Of a stretch of DNA of 64,000 bases, positions 40,663 to 50,490 are shown one piece after another. Position 1 is the stretch's first letter. Every line of letters begins with the position of its first letter. The notes under the pieces are model-generated. The model searched no databases, was not told the origin of the DNA, and saw nothing but the letters and a program-made list of their open reading frames with translations. The stretch lies in contig JABHTG010000057.1 of assembly GCA_018697205.1 (NCBI GenBank), forward strand, positions 124,001-188,000, written 5' to 3'. This DNA is from Nitrospina sp. (GTDB taxonomy: Bacteria; Nitrospinota; Nitrospinia; Nitrospinales; VA-1). The translations under genes were made by a program, and so were the position numbers.

Positions 40663-41748
40663 ATGACAGAGCCTGAAAGTTTTTACAAAAATATTTTTGC
40701 CTCTCTTGCGGATGGTATTCTTATTTTTTCATCCGATCTTAAGGTAACCAAAGTTAACCAATCTGCGGAAGAAATTTTTCAGCGCTCAAAAAATTCCTTT
40801 GAAGGAGAGCACCTTTCCAAACTATTCCCCAACCAACCAAATATAATTGAAAAAGCAAACTATTCTATTGTTTCTCAAATCTCATACCATCATGTCGAAG
40901 GTATTGGGTATCGAAAATCTATTAAAAAATCCTTCCCAGTCAATCTTACCTTTTCACCATTGGTAAAAAATAGCCCCAACATCACAGCGGGAATCATCCT
41001 AATACAGGACACAAGCCTACACCAAGAGCTTCAAGAAAATTCTCAGCAAACAGATCATTTATCCGCTCTAAGTTCCCTTACCTCTGGCATGGCGCATGAA
41101 ATTAGAAATCCTCTCAGTGGCATCAGAGGTTCAGCACAGCTACTTTTAAAAGATTTGAAAAATTCCGACCAACGTGAGTATATGGAAATCGTAATCGAAG
41201 AAGTAGATCGAATAGCTCGTCTAGTAAAAAAAATGATGGATCTAACCCGCCCAACTCTCCAAGATTTTAAACAGACTAATATCCATCAGGTACTGAAGGA
41301 AATTCTTATTCTTGAACAGGAAACTCTTGAAAGAAAAGAGGGTGTATTCATTCAAAGCTATGACCCTAGCCTCCCAACTATCAAAGCAAATAAAGATGAA
41401 CTAAAACAGGTATTTTTAAATTTAATTAAAAATGCTGTAGAAGCCTCACCCAAAGGGGGGCAAGTTCATATTTCCACTCTATATAATACTGACTACTCCT
41501 TTCGGAAAAAACAGGACTCCTTATCTCCACATAGCATAATTGTAAAGATTGTTGATTCTGGTCCAGGAATGACCGATGCTACCATGAAAAAAATATTCAC
41601 ACCTTTTTTTACAACAAAAAAAAGAGGCACTGGCTTGGGGATGGCAATCTCACTTAAGATTATAGAAAATCATAAAGGAAAAATAAAAATCACTTCAAAT
41701 GAAAGTATTGGAACAATAATCCAGGTATTTTTCCCAGTAAATAAATAA
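40663..41748 (+). CDS. PAS-containing sensor histidine kinase, NtrB-like
   Basis: H-box GMAHEIRNPLSGIRGSAQLL; N-box NLIKNAVEASP; G-boxes DSGPGMTD, GTGLGMAIS. Confidence 0.9.
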   Translation: MTEPESFYKNIFASLADGILIFSSDLKVTKVNQSAEEIFQRSKNSFEGEHLSKLFPNQPNIIEKANYSIVSQISYHHVEGIGYRKSIKKSFPVNLTFSPLVKNSPNITAGIILIQDTSLHQELQENSQQTDHLSALSSLTSGMAHEIRNPLSGIRGSAQLLLKDLKNSDQREYMEIVIEEVDRIARLVKKMMDLTRPTLQDFKQTNIHQVLKEILILEQETLERKEGVFIQSYDPSLPTIKANKDELKQVFLNLIKNAVEASPKGGQVHISTLYNTDYSFRKKQDSLSPHSIIVKIVDSGPGMTDATMKKIFTPFFTTKKRGTGLGMAISLKIIENHKGKIKITSNESIGTIIQVFFPVNK

Positions 41749-41764
41749 ATGGTAGGATAGTCTA

Positions 41765-43222
41765 ATGAATAATACGAAAAAAATCCTTATTGTCGATGAT
41801 GAAGAAAATATTCGTCGGATATTTAAAAAAGCGCTTGAAAAAAGAAATTATATTGCCCATACCGCCCCAAATGCCGAAGACGCTATTCAAAAAATAAAAA
41901 GTCATGAATATCTTCTCATTTTTTCAGATATATTCATGGATGAGATGAGTGGACTTACCCTGATTAAAGAAGTTAAAAAAATTAACCCACAAATTGAAGT
42001 CGTTATTATGACTGCTCAAGATACTATGAATAACACTATCGAAGCCATGCGAATAGGTGCTTACGACTATATAAGCAAACCATTTGACTTTGAAGTTGTC
42101 TACTCGTTAATTACGAGAATTGAGTCAAATAGAGAAAACCAAGCTCCATCAAAACCAGAAATAATCGAAAAATTAGATGGCGGTCCTGTTGAATCAATTG
42201 TAGGCAAAAGTAAGGTAATGCACGATATTTTCAAAACTATCGGTAAGTCCGCCACATCTGACCTTTCGGTTCTAATTACAGGAGAAAGCGGCACTGGAAA
42301 AGAAATGATAGCTGAGGCAATGCATTATTACTCCAAGCGCAAAGAGTTGCCATTTGTTTGCATTAACTGTGCCGCTATCTCAAAGGAACTTCTTGAATCA
42401 GAGCTATTTGGGCATGAAAAGGGGTCTTTCACCGGAGCAATAGATCTCAAAAAAGGGAAATTCGAAATAGCTAAAGGAGGTACCCTTTTTTTAGATGAAA
42501 TTGGTGATATGGAACTCGCTCTTCAAGCAAAAATACTGCGCGTCCTTCAAAATAAAGATTTTTACCGTATTGGAGGAAAAGAAGTTCTTGAAGCAGATGT
42601 AAGAATCATTGCTGCTACCAATCAAAACCTAGAAGAACAGATGAAACAAAAACAATTCCGCGAGGACTTATTCCACAGGCTCAACGTTATTAATATTTCG
42701 ATACCACCACTTCGTGACCGAATGGAGGATGTGACACTTTTAGCAAACCATTTTTTAGATAAACACGCAACTGACTTATCGCAAGGAGAGATATACCTGG
42801 CTTTAGAAACTATAAAAATTCTTAATGATTATTCTTGGAGGGGAAATATTCGTGAGCTTGAAAACGTCATTAAGCGCGCTGTTGTTTTAGCTAGAACGGG
42901 ACCTATTCTTTCTGAACATCTTCCAGAGCATATAATATCAGAAAGTCTTAAAAGTACAGAAACAGATGGGATCATGGAAAATCACTTTAAACAATTAATT
43001 CATAAATATCTCCTAAAAAATCAAGATGCTCAGGATGGACATATATACGAGAGTATTATTCAACTGGTTGAAAGACAACTCATTGAAATCACTCTCGAAA
43101 AATACTCTGGGAAACAAGTCTCTGTAGCACAAGCACTTGGAATTAATCGTAACACTCTGAAACGAAAAATAGACGCGATGAAAATTGAGATAAAAAAAAT
43201 CAACCCAAATAACCTCGTATAA
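41765..43222 (+). CDS. Sigma-54-dependent response regulator, NtrC-like
   Basis: Receiver ILIVDDEENIRR; AAA+ GESGTGKE; GSFTGA loop; GTLFLDEIGDM; Fis-type HTH VAQALGINRNTLKRKI. Confidence 0.93.
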   Translation: MNNTKKILIVDDEENIRRIFKKALEKRNYIAHTAPNAEDAIQKIKSHEYLLIFSDIFMDEMSGLTLIKEVKKINPQIEVVIMTAQDTMNNTIEAMRIGAYDYISKPFDFEVVYSLITRIESNRENQAPSKPEIIEKLDGGPVESIVGKSKVMHDIFKTIGKSATSDLSVLITGESGTGKEMIAEAMHYYSKRKELPFVCINCAAISKELLESELFGHEKGSFTGAIDLKKGKFEIAKGGTLFLDEIGDMELALQAKILRVLQNKDFYRIGGKEVLEADVRIIAATNQNLEEQMKQKQFREDLFHRLNVINISIPPLRDRMEDVTLLANHFLDKHATDLSQGEIYLALETIKILNDYSWRGNIRELENVIKRAVVLARTGPILSEHLPEHIISESLKSTETDGIMENHFKQLIHKYLLKNQDAQDGHIYESIIQLVERQLIEITLEKYSGKQVSVAQALGINRNTLKRKIDAMKIEIKKINPNNLV

Positions 43223-43232
43223 GGAAAATCTT

Positions 43233-44192
43233 TTGCACGACCAAACAATCTTTTCTTACCAAACACCATCAGGACAAAGAGTAGAAATTCTCAAACAATC
43301 ATTTCCGTCATCTCGAAAACGACCGGTCAAAAAAATTGCTTTTGTTTCAGGAATTCATGGAAATGAATTAGAAGGTATTTACATTTGTCACCTTATCAAC
43401 AAATTCTTAAAAGAATTAAAGAAAGGTAACCCTGAAGCTTTTCTTGGCGAAGTTCATATTTATCCAACAGTTAATCCACAAGCAACTGCTAGCGGAACTC
43501 GCTTGTGGCCCTTTCTTTCAATTGACTTCAATCGCCAGTTTGGAAATTCGACGGGAGATTCCCCAGCAGCTAAATGCGCTGAAGCATTAATAAAAGACCT
43601 AAAGCTCTCTGCTGATATTGTGGTTGATTTTCATGCTAGTAATCTACACCTCAAAGAAACGCCTCAAATTAGAATCACTGAAGGTTTTCATAAAAAACTT
43701 ATTCCTCTTAGTGTTCATTGCAATGTTGATCTTGTATGGGTTCATCCTCTATCCCCTATGTTTAAATCCACATTAGGTTACAACATGAATCAATGCAAAG
43801 TTCCCACGTTGGTCATTGAAACTGGGATCGCCTTACGTATAAATCAAAAATTTGCAAATCGTATTTTTTTAGGCATGGTAAACCTTCTTCATCACTTAGG
43901 AGTCATTGCGACTAACGACCCTCCACCACAAGTTAATCATCCAATAATTGCTCACCCTTCTCAAGTTGTTTCAATTCATTCTGAACATGCAGGGCTATTT
44001 ATTGGACATACTGATATAAAAAAAAATACTACTAAGGGAGAAACACTTGGGGAGATAGTGGACGCAAAAAATGGAAAAACTTTACAGGAAGTAACAGCAA
44101 CTGAAAATGGATTTCTTTTCACTATAAGAGAGCATCCCTTAGTTTACCCAAACTCACTTCTATACAGAATTGCTAAAGATATATTGACATGA
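43233..44192 (+). CDS. Succinylglutamate desuccinylase/aspartoacylase (AstE/AspA) family protein
   Basis: GIHGNELEG, IDFNRQF, VVDFHAS, VIETG; TTG start. Confidence 0.88.
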   Translation: MHDQTIFSYQTPSGQRVEILKQSFPSSRKRPVKKIAFVSGIHGNELEGIYICHLINKFLKELKKGNPEAFLGEVHIYPTVNPQATASGTRLWPFLSIDFNRQFGNSTGDSPAAKCAEALIKDLKLSADIVVDFHASNLHLKETPQIRITEGFHKKLIPLSVHCNVDLVWVHPLSPMFKSTLGYNMNQCKVPTLVIETGIALRINQKFANRIFLGMVNLLHHLGVIATNDPPPQVNHPIIAHPSQVVSIHSEHAGLFIGHTDIKKNTTKGETLGEIVDAKNGKTLQEVTATENGFLFTIREHPLVYPNSLLYRIAKDILT

Positions 44193-45157
44193 AAAAAAAT
44201 ATTCTTTCAATTCGCTCGCCCTTTGGACCTCCTATCGAATTATCACAATTCACTTGGGAAGGAACTGGAATTAAAAATAATATTTCTATTGTTTCTGGAA
44301 TTCAAGGCCATCATATCAACGGAATTTACATTTGCTCACGGCTCATTCGTTTTCTCAACTTAGTAGAGTCTAGAAAAGAATTAGGTTATTATTTAAAAGG
44401 TATAGTAAAAATCATACCTACCGTTAATATTCCCGCTATTGAAGAAGATAAGAGTCTGTGGTCACTCCACGATATGGATATGAATCTTGCTTTCCCGGGA
44501 AATAACCAAGGTGAAGTCATTGAACAAATTGCCGCCTTTGCTTATCAGCATACAAAAAATTCTAAATTTGGACTCATTCTTCAAAGTGCCAATATTCATT
44601 ATGATGATGCACCACAAATTTTTTGCTTAAAACCGGATGGGATTACTAAAGATTTTGCAAGAAGCTTAGGGCCTAAAAATGCACGTGAACCCACTGTTTT
44701 ATCTACCTTTGGACTTTCCCTTTATAGTCAGTGGATAGATCAAATGATGACTTCTGCTATTTTATCTGCAGGAAAACCAAATCACCTAGACATAGCACTT
44801 TGCGAAACTCTACTTAATGGAATAATCAACTGCCTTTTATGGACAGACGTGCTAGGCAATGACTACAAAAAGCCAATAAAATATCACTTAAAGTTCAACA
44901 AACCTAATAAAGAGCAGTTTATAACATCTCATGCAGGTGGTTTTTTTTTACCCACAGTAAAGCTAGGTACAGAAATTAAAAAAGGGGAAAAGATAGGAGC
45001 TATTGTTGACATACACTCGAACAGTACACTCGAAACAGTTTTAGCTGATTCGGATGGGTATTTAGCCACCTTACGCAATCACCCTATAGTTTATCAAAAA
45101 GAAATATTAGCTATTTTGTTAAGGAAATCAGGACTTTCTTTTTGGCCCACGAAGTAA
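44189..45157 (+). CDS. Paralogous AstE/AspA-family protein, predicted catalytically inactive
   Basis: Co-linear with preceding protein but GIHGNE is GIQGHH, FNRQF is MNLAF, DFHAS is ILQSA. Confidence 0.82.
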   Translation: MKKNILSIRSPFGPPIELSQFTWEGTGIKNNISIVSGIQGHHINGIYICSRLIRFLNLVESRKELGYYLKGIVKIIPTVNIPAIEEDKSLWSLHDMDMNLAFPGNNQGEVIEQIAAFAYQHTKNSKFGLILQSANIHYDDAPQIFCLKPDGITKDFARSLGPKNAREPTVLSTFGLSLYSQWIDQMMTSAILSAGKPNHLDIALCETLLNGIINCLLWTDVLGNDYKKPIKYHLKFNKPNKEQFITSHAGGFFLPTVKLGTEIKKGEKIGAIVDIHSNSTLETVLADSDGYLATLRNHPIVYQKEILAILLRKSGLSFWPTK

Positions 45158-45255
45158 ATGAACTATCTTTTAAATGATAGAGAAAGTCATATAATAAATG
45201 AATTTAGAAAATTTTATTTTTCTTAAATAGATATCACGTTTAATTTAAAAGCACT

Positions 45256-46005
45256 ATGCACACATTTAACTTATCAAGTCAGCTCATGATAGAACAATCA
45301 ACTGATGGCTACCGTTACTCTATTGAACCGTTTTTATTAGTTCACTTTTCAAAATTATTAACCGGCACCCGCCTTTTAGATGTTGGGGCGGGATGCGGTA
45401 TTATCCCTCTTCTCGTAGCAATGCAAACAAGTATAAAAGAAATCGTAGGAATAGAAATTCAAAAAAGTCTTTATGACATCGCCGTTAACAATATATCAAG
45501 AAACGATTCCTCTGATAGAATAAGACTAATTCATGGTAACTTTATCAATGCAGGCTTAATTTCTACGCTTAACTTATTTGATACAATAATTTCAAATCCA
45601 CCATACCGAAAATTGAATACAGGGCGTATTAACCCTAATCATGAAAAAGCGATAGCGAGGCACGAGATATCCATAGACTTAAATTCACTTCTTTCCAAAA
45701 CAAGCAGTTTGTTAAAATACAAGGGGAAATTTATTATGGCTTATCCACCATTAAGGCTTAGAGAAGTGCAGGAAAGACTCTATTTTTACAAATTATTTCC
45801 CTCAAGACTTCGTTTTATACATAGTTCAAGTGAGGCTGATTCTCGGATATTTCTAATTGAAGCAGTAAAAAACCAGCAAGTAGAATGTATAATCGAACCT
45901 CCTCTATTTGTTTATAATAAAGATGGCTCTTTTACAAAAGAAATGGAAAAAATTTATGCTTCCTTTAATTATTTTAGCCGGTCCCACCACATCAAAGAAA
46001 AGTGA
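45256..46005 (+). CDS. TrmN6-like SAM-dependent methyltransferase
   Basis: LLDVGAGCGIIPLLVAMQ; IISNPPYRKLNTGRINPNHEKAIARHE. Confidence 0.85.
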   Translation: MHTFNLSSQLMIEQSTDGYRYSIEPFLLVHFSKLLTGTRLLDVGAGCGIIPLLVAMQTSIKEIVGIEIQKSLYDIAVNNISRNDSSDRIRLIHGNFINAGLISTLNLFDTIISNPPYRKLNTGRINPNHEKAIARHEISIDLNSLLSKTSSLLKYKGKFIMAYPPLRLREVQERLYFYKLFPSRLRFIHSSSEADSRIFLIEAVKNQQVECIIEPPLFVYNKDGSFTKEMEKIYASFNYFSRSHHIKEK

Positions 46006-49000
46006 TACGGCAATCGAGTTAGCCGAAAAAATTAATTCAGAAATTATTAGTGCTGACTCTATGCAAGTTTATAAATATTTTAATATAGGAACAGCAAAAG
46101 TAACACCTGCGGATAGAGCTAGAGTCCCTCACCACCTAATTGACATTCTAGAACCTGACCAAAGTTTTTCTGCCTTTGACTTTAAATCTAAGGCTTTAAG
46201 GCAAATAAGAAAAATACATAAACAAGGTAAAGTCCCGATAATAACTGGAGGCACTGGACTCTACATTAAAGTCTTATGCGAAAACTATGATTGCGCAGTC
46301 CAAATAAATCCAGAAATAAAAAAACAAGTCAAAGCTGATATCCAATCAAAAGGACTTCCCGAAGTACACAAGGAACTCCAACAAATTGATCCCAATTCTG
46401 CAAAGCGGATTTCCTCTTTAGACACACAACGTATTGAACGTGCCATCTCTGTGTACCGCCAAACAGGTATACCTTTTTCAGATTTCAGCAAAACGCAACC
46501 AAATCCAAATTATGAATTCCCCATTTATACTTTTCTCATAGAACGAGACCGAGAAGAACTTTATACAAGCATCAACCAGCGAGTCGAGAAAATGATAAAT
46601 ATAGGATGGATTGAAGAAGTAAAAGCTATTTTAGCCCAGGGTTTCTCTGAAAAGCTAAAACCTTTTCAAAGTATTGGATACGCACAAATCATAAGGTTTC
46701 TACATGAGAAACAGTCCCTAGAGAAAACCACTGACTTAATCAAGCAAGACACTCGGAATTATGCGAAACGACAGATTACCTGGTTTAAAAAACTTTGCAA
46801 TACCAAAATAATTAAAGCAACTATATCCGATAACCCAGCTTCCATCAGAGACCGATTACTACCTCTGCTTCCAAAGTCATTAATCATAATTGCCTTTTTT
46901 CTTATACTCTCTCTTATTAATCCAGGGAAAACAATTGGAAGTGAGAATAAGGGATATTCTTTTGCTTTGTTACAGTTTCAAAATAAAAATTTTCACCAGG
47001 CCGCCCTTTTATTTCGTTCTATTTATTCTTCAACCCCCAATTCCATAGAGAAAAAAAGAGCCTATTACCTTCTCGCTCATAGTTTAGTTCATACAGGTAA
47101 GTTAAATGAACCAATTGAAATCTTCTTAGCCTCTATCAAAAATTATCCAGAAATAGAAGACTACATTCGATTTCACTTATCAGAGGTATTTTTTCGTTCT
47201 GGGAAAACTAAAGAAGCCTTGGAACAAGTTCACATAATACAACAAAAATTTCCAAAAACTCTATTACTAACTAAAACTAACATTCTATTAGCAAAAATTT
47301 TAGAAAGAAAAAACGAAATCAAAACTGCTCTTAAATTACTTGCCAAAACAGAAAAAAAAATATCAAAGCTTTCCAAATCCTCTGAAGAAAGATTACACCT
47401 GCCGCAAATTATATATCACCAAGGAATTCTAAACAAAAAATCTGGAGAATTTACTAAATCTTATAACCGCTATCGATTTCTCCATATTGCCTTCCCAACA
47501 AACCGATTAACAAAACTTGCAAAAAAAGAAATGAAAAAACTCGCTAACGAATTTTCATTTAATATAGAACCTTTAACACTCGATGAATATGAACAACGAA
47601 TTAAAGCACTCCTCCAAGATGTGCAATACCAACAAGTAGTTAATGAAGTTTCTGAGTTGCTTAAAGAAAAAATTTCGCTTCCAGCTAATTTCTATTTCTA
47701 TTTAGCTAAAGCACAAAAAGGCCTTCGCAATAGAGATCTCTCTATTTTTTCGCTTAGAAAATTTCTACAGCACTATCCAAACCATAAACGAACTCAAGAG
47801 GCTTTATTCAATATTGGGCGAAATCTTTGGAACACTGGATATTATAGTGACGGACTAAAAAACTTTAAAGACTCAATCAATATAAATACTAACCCTGGTC
47901 TAACTAACCAAGCGATTTTTTTTGTTGGGAAAATGCATGAAGAGAAAAAACGCTATACCCAAGCAACTAAATATTACTCAATTTTATCTGATAAATTTAA
48001 TGGAGAATATGCCGAACGTGCTATATGGCAGCTTGGATGGATGAACTATACAACAGGAAATTTCCAAAAATCTTTTGACTACTTTGGTGACAGTATCAAA
48101 AAATATCCAACTGGCCTTTTTGCCGAAAGCAGCATGTTCTGGAGCGCAAAATCAGCTGAAAAATTAAAACACAAGGATCTTTCCCAAAAAATTTTCACAG
48201 ACGTTAATATATTATTTCCTTACACCTACTATGGAATTAGGGCGGAAAACATCATAGCCGACAAGAAGATTTTTCCAACTGCAATCAAAAGTCAAGCGTC
48301 GCCTGATATGACACATAATCTATCAAGTGCTGTGCGCTTTCACTATTATCGAGGAGTTGAGTTATCAGCAACTGGTTTTTTTGAAGAAGCAAGACTTGAA
48401 ATCAAAAAGGTAGAAATTGCCACACGAAAAAACCTGTCCGGAGTAATTTGGCTAACCAAACTTTATAATGATGCTAACGCTTATTCTGACACTCAAAGGA
48501 TTATGCAACTATATAAAAACTATAAAACCAAAATCAGAGAAAAAGAACTTTCTGATAATTTTTGGAAAAACTTTTATCCACTAGCCTATGCAAAAGCTAT
48601 TCACGACAGTTCAAAATTTTTTAATGTGGATCCATACTTCGTGAAAGGGCTTATTCGACAAGAAAGTTTATTTAATGCACAAGTCCAATCTCGTGCTGGA
48701 GCGATTGGATTAATGCAAATTATGCCAGCAACTGGGCGGAACCTATACGCTAATTCAAAAAACAAAGAACCATTCACTACCGAAATATTATTTAACCCTG
48801 AAAAAAATATTCAATTGGGGGTCCAATACATTCACCAACTAAATAAACGTTTTAATAAAAATAAAGCACATATTTTAATTTCATATAACGCCGGCCCTCA
48901 TAATTTAAAAAAATGGTTAAAAAGGTTTAAACATATTAATGACCCTGACGTGTTTATAGAATCTATTCCATATCCCGAAACCAGAAAATACGTTAAAAAA

Positions 49001-49060
49001 GTGCTCAGAAACTACGGGATTTACCAATCTTTATATCCAAAAAATTCTTTAGCTAATTAA
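45956..49060 (+). CDS. miaA: MiaA (tRNA dimethylallyltransferase)-TM-TPR-lytic transglycosylase (SLT) fusion ORF
   Basis: N-terminal half DSMQVYKYFNIGTAKVTPADRARVPHHLIDI, GGTGLYIK (MiaA); hydrophobic SLIIIAFFLILSLI; C-terminal IRQESLFN...GAIGLMQIMPATG...ISYNAGPHNLKKW (SLT); single uninterrupted frame. Track start 45908, ATG at 45956 preferred. Confidence 0.85.
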   Translation: MLPLIILAGPTTSKKSDTAIELAEKINSEIISADSMQVYKYFNIGTAKVTPADRARVPHHLIDILEPDQSFSAFDFKSKALRQIRKIHKQGKVPIITGGTGLYIKVLCENYDCAVQINPEIKKQVKADIQSKGLPEVHKELQQIDPNSAKRISSLDTQRIERAISVYRQTGIPFSDFSKTQPNPNYEFPIYTFLIERDREELYTSINQRVEKMINIGWIEEVKAILAQGFSEKLKPFQSIGYAQIIRFLHEKQSLEKTTDLIKQDTRNYAKRQITWFKKLCNTKIIKATISDNPASIRDRLLPLLPKSLIIIAFFLILSLINPGKTIGSENKGYSFALLQFQNKNFHQAALLFRSIYSSTPNSIEKKRAYYLLAHSLVHTGKLNEPIEIFLASIKNYPEIEDYIRFHLSEVFFRSGKTKEALEQVHIIQQKFPKTLLLTKTNILLAKILERKNEIKTALKLLAKTEKKISKLSKSSEERLHLPQIIYHQGILNKKSGEFTKSYNRYRFLHIAFPTNRLTKLAKKEMKKLANEFSFNIEPLTLDEYEQRIKALLQDVQYQQVVNEVSELLKEKISLPANFYFYLAKAQKGLRNRDLSIFSLRKFLQHYPNHKRTQEALFNIGRNLWNTGYYSDGLKNFKDSININTNPGLTNQAIFFVGKMHEEKKRYTQATKYYSILSDKFNGEYAERAIWQLGWMNYTTGNFQKSFDYFGDSIKKYPTGLFAESSMFWSAKSAEKLKHKDLSQKIFTDVNILFPYTYYGIRAENIIADKKIFPTAIKSQASPDMTHNLSSAVRFHYYRGVELSATGFFEEARLEIKKVEIATRKNLSGVIWLTKLYNDANAYSDTQRIMQLYKNYKTKIREKELSDNFWKNFYPLAYAKAIHDSSKFFNVDPYFVKGLIRQESLFNAQVQSRAGAIGLMQIMPATGRNLYANSKNKEPFTTEILFNPEKNIQLGVQYIHQLNKRFNKNKAHILISYNAGPHNLKKWLKRFKHINDPDVFIESIPYPETRKYVKKVLRNYGIYQSLYPKNSLAN

Positions 49061-49378
49061 TCTGACCAAAATTTACAGTAATCTCACTAAAATTTTATCA
49101 AATATTATAACAGTAGTTTTTATTACAAAATTTCAATTATTATTTGGATTTTATTCAAAGTTTAAAAAAATGTATAATAACTACTCAACCTTAATCAATC
49201 ATTAAACAATTATTAATAAAGGTTATCCTGATAAGTTTTATTTTTTAATTAAACATATTAATTATATTTTTTTAAAGCATAAAACATCAATCATTCAACG
49301 TAAAACCAACATATAACAACATGTCAGATTTAAGGTAAATAATATTTTGGCTGGTCGTTTAATTAATCATACAAAGGA

Positions 49379-50380
49379 ATGAAAGGAAAAAAAATGAATG
49401 ACATAGAGCCGTGCTGTGACAACGATTCAGACAAAGAAGACGTATCTAGAAAAGATGTTCAAAATTTTTACTCAAATGCTGCGGTTACTACTCAGGAAAG
49501 TTTATGCTGCCCTACAGACTATAATATGAATGATGTTTCACATATACCTAATGAAGTTTTGAAAGTCTCATATGGTTGTGGAAGTCCTGTTGGTAGAGCT
49601 GGTCTTCAAGAAGGTCAGACAATGGTCGACCTTGGCTCTGGTGGAGGTATAGATTGCTTTATAGCCGCTAAGCTCGTAGGAAAGACAGGTCATGTTTATG
49701 GCATAGACATGACTGAAGAAATGCTGAACATAGCTAGAAAAAATGCGAAGCAGGTAGTTAATAACCTTGGTTATAATAATTTAGAGTTTATGCAAGGTTT
49801 TCTTGAAAACATTCCTATTGCAGATATGTCTGTTGATCTTGTCACATCAAATTGTGTCATCAATCTTTCTACAAAAAAAAATGATGTCTTTAAAGAAGTT
49901 TATAGAATTTTAAAACCAGGGGGTCACTTTCTAATTGCTGATATTATTTCAGAGGTTGAAGTCCCAGAAAAAATGAGGAATAACAAAGCTCTTTGGGGGG
50001 AATGTATCTCAGGAGCACTTACGCTTAAAGATTTCCTTAATTATGCATATAATAATCAGTTCCAAGGATTACATATCCAAAAAGACTACTTATGGAAGGA
50101 GGTAGAAGGGATTAAATTCTATTCTTATACGATAGAGGGTTATAAATTTTCTTCCAAAGAAAAATCATCTGAAGATAATTCTATTTTTGCTACCTACGCA
50201 GGACCTTTTGAGAGTGTAGTTTTTCAAGGAACTAAATTTCTACTTGGTGACGCCGTTAAAATTGATCATAAGATAGCAAAAATAATGTCTTCACACTCCT
50301 ATTCTGGGCAATTTATAATAACTGACTCGAATATTGAAAAACCAGCTGGAGTTAACACTGAGATTACCTGTTGTAATTAA
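49379..50380 (+). CDS. arsM: ArsM-like arsenite methyltransferase family protein
   Basis: SYGCGSPVGRAGLQEGQTMVDLGSGGGIDCFIAAKLVG; TSNCVINLSTKK; GECISGALT; C-terminal TCCN. Confidence 0.75.
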   Translation: MKGKKMNDIEPCCDNDSDKEDVSRKDVQNFYSNAAVTTQESLCCPTDYNMNDVSHIPNEVLKVSYGCGSPVGRAGLQEGQTMVDLGSGGGIDCFIAAKLVGKTGHVYGIDMTEEMLNIARKNAKQVVNNLGYNNLEFMQGFLENIPIADMSVDLVTSNCVINLSTKKNDVFKEVYRILKPGGHFLIADIISEVEVPEKMRNNKALWGECISGALTLKDFLNYAYNNQFQGLHIQKDYLWKEVEGIKFYSYTIEGYKFSSKEKSSEDNSIFATYAGPFESVVFQGTKFLLGDAVKIDHKIAKIMSSHSYSGQFIITDSNIEKPAGVNTEITCCN

Positions 50381-50490
50381 GAAGGTCTATTATTTTAGGC
50401 AGCATGAATTAGGTAATCCGGGTTTACTGTGTCTAATTTTAGTCGCTTAATAAAAATCGAAGCAACTCTGAGAATTTAAACTTTTTAAAA

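Noticed and set aside
42421-42445. GSFTGA instead of GAFTGA in the NtrC-like regulator
   Set aside because: A common natural variant of the sigma-54 contact loop; not evidence of lost function
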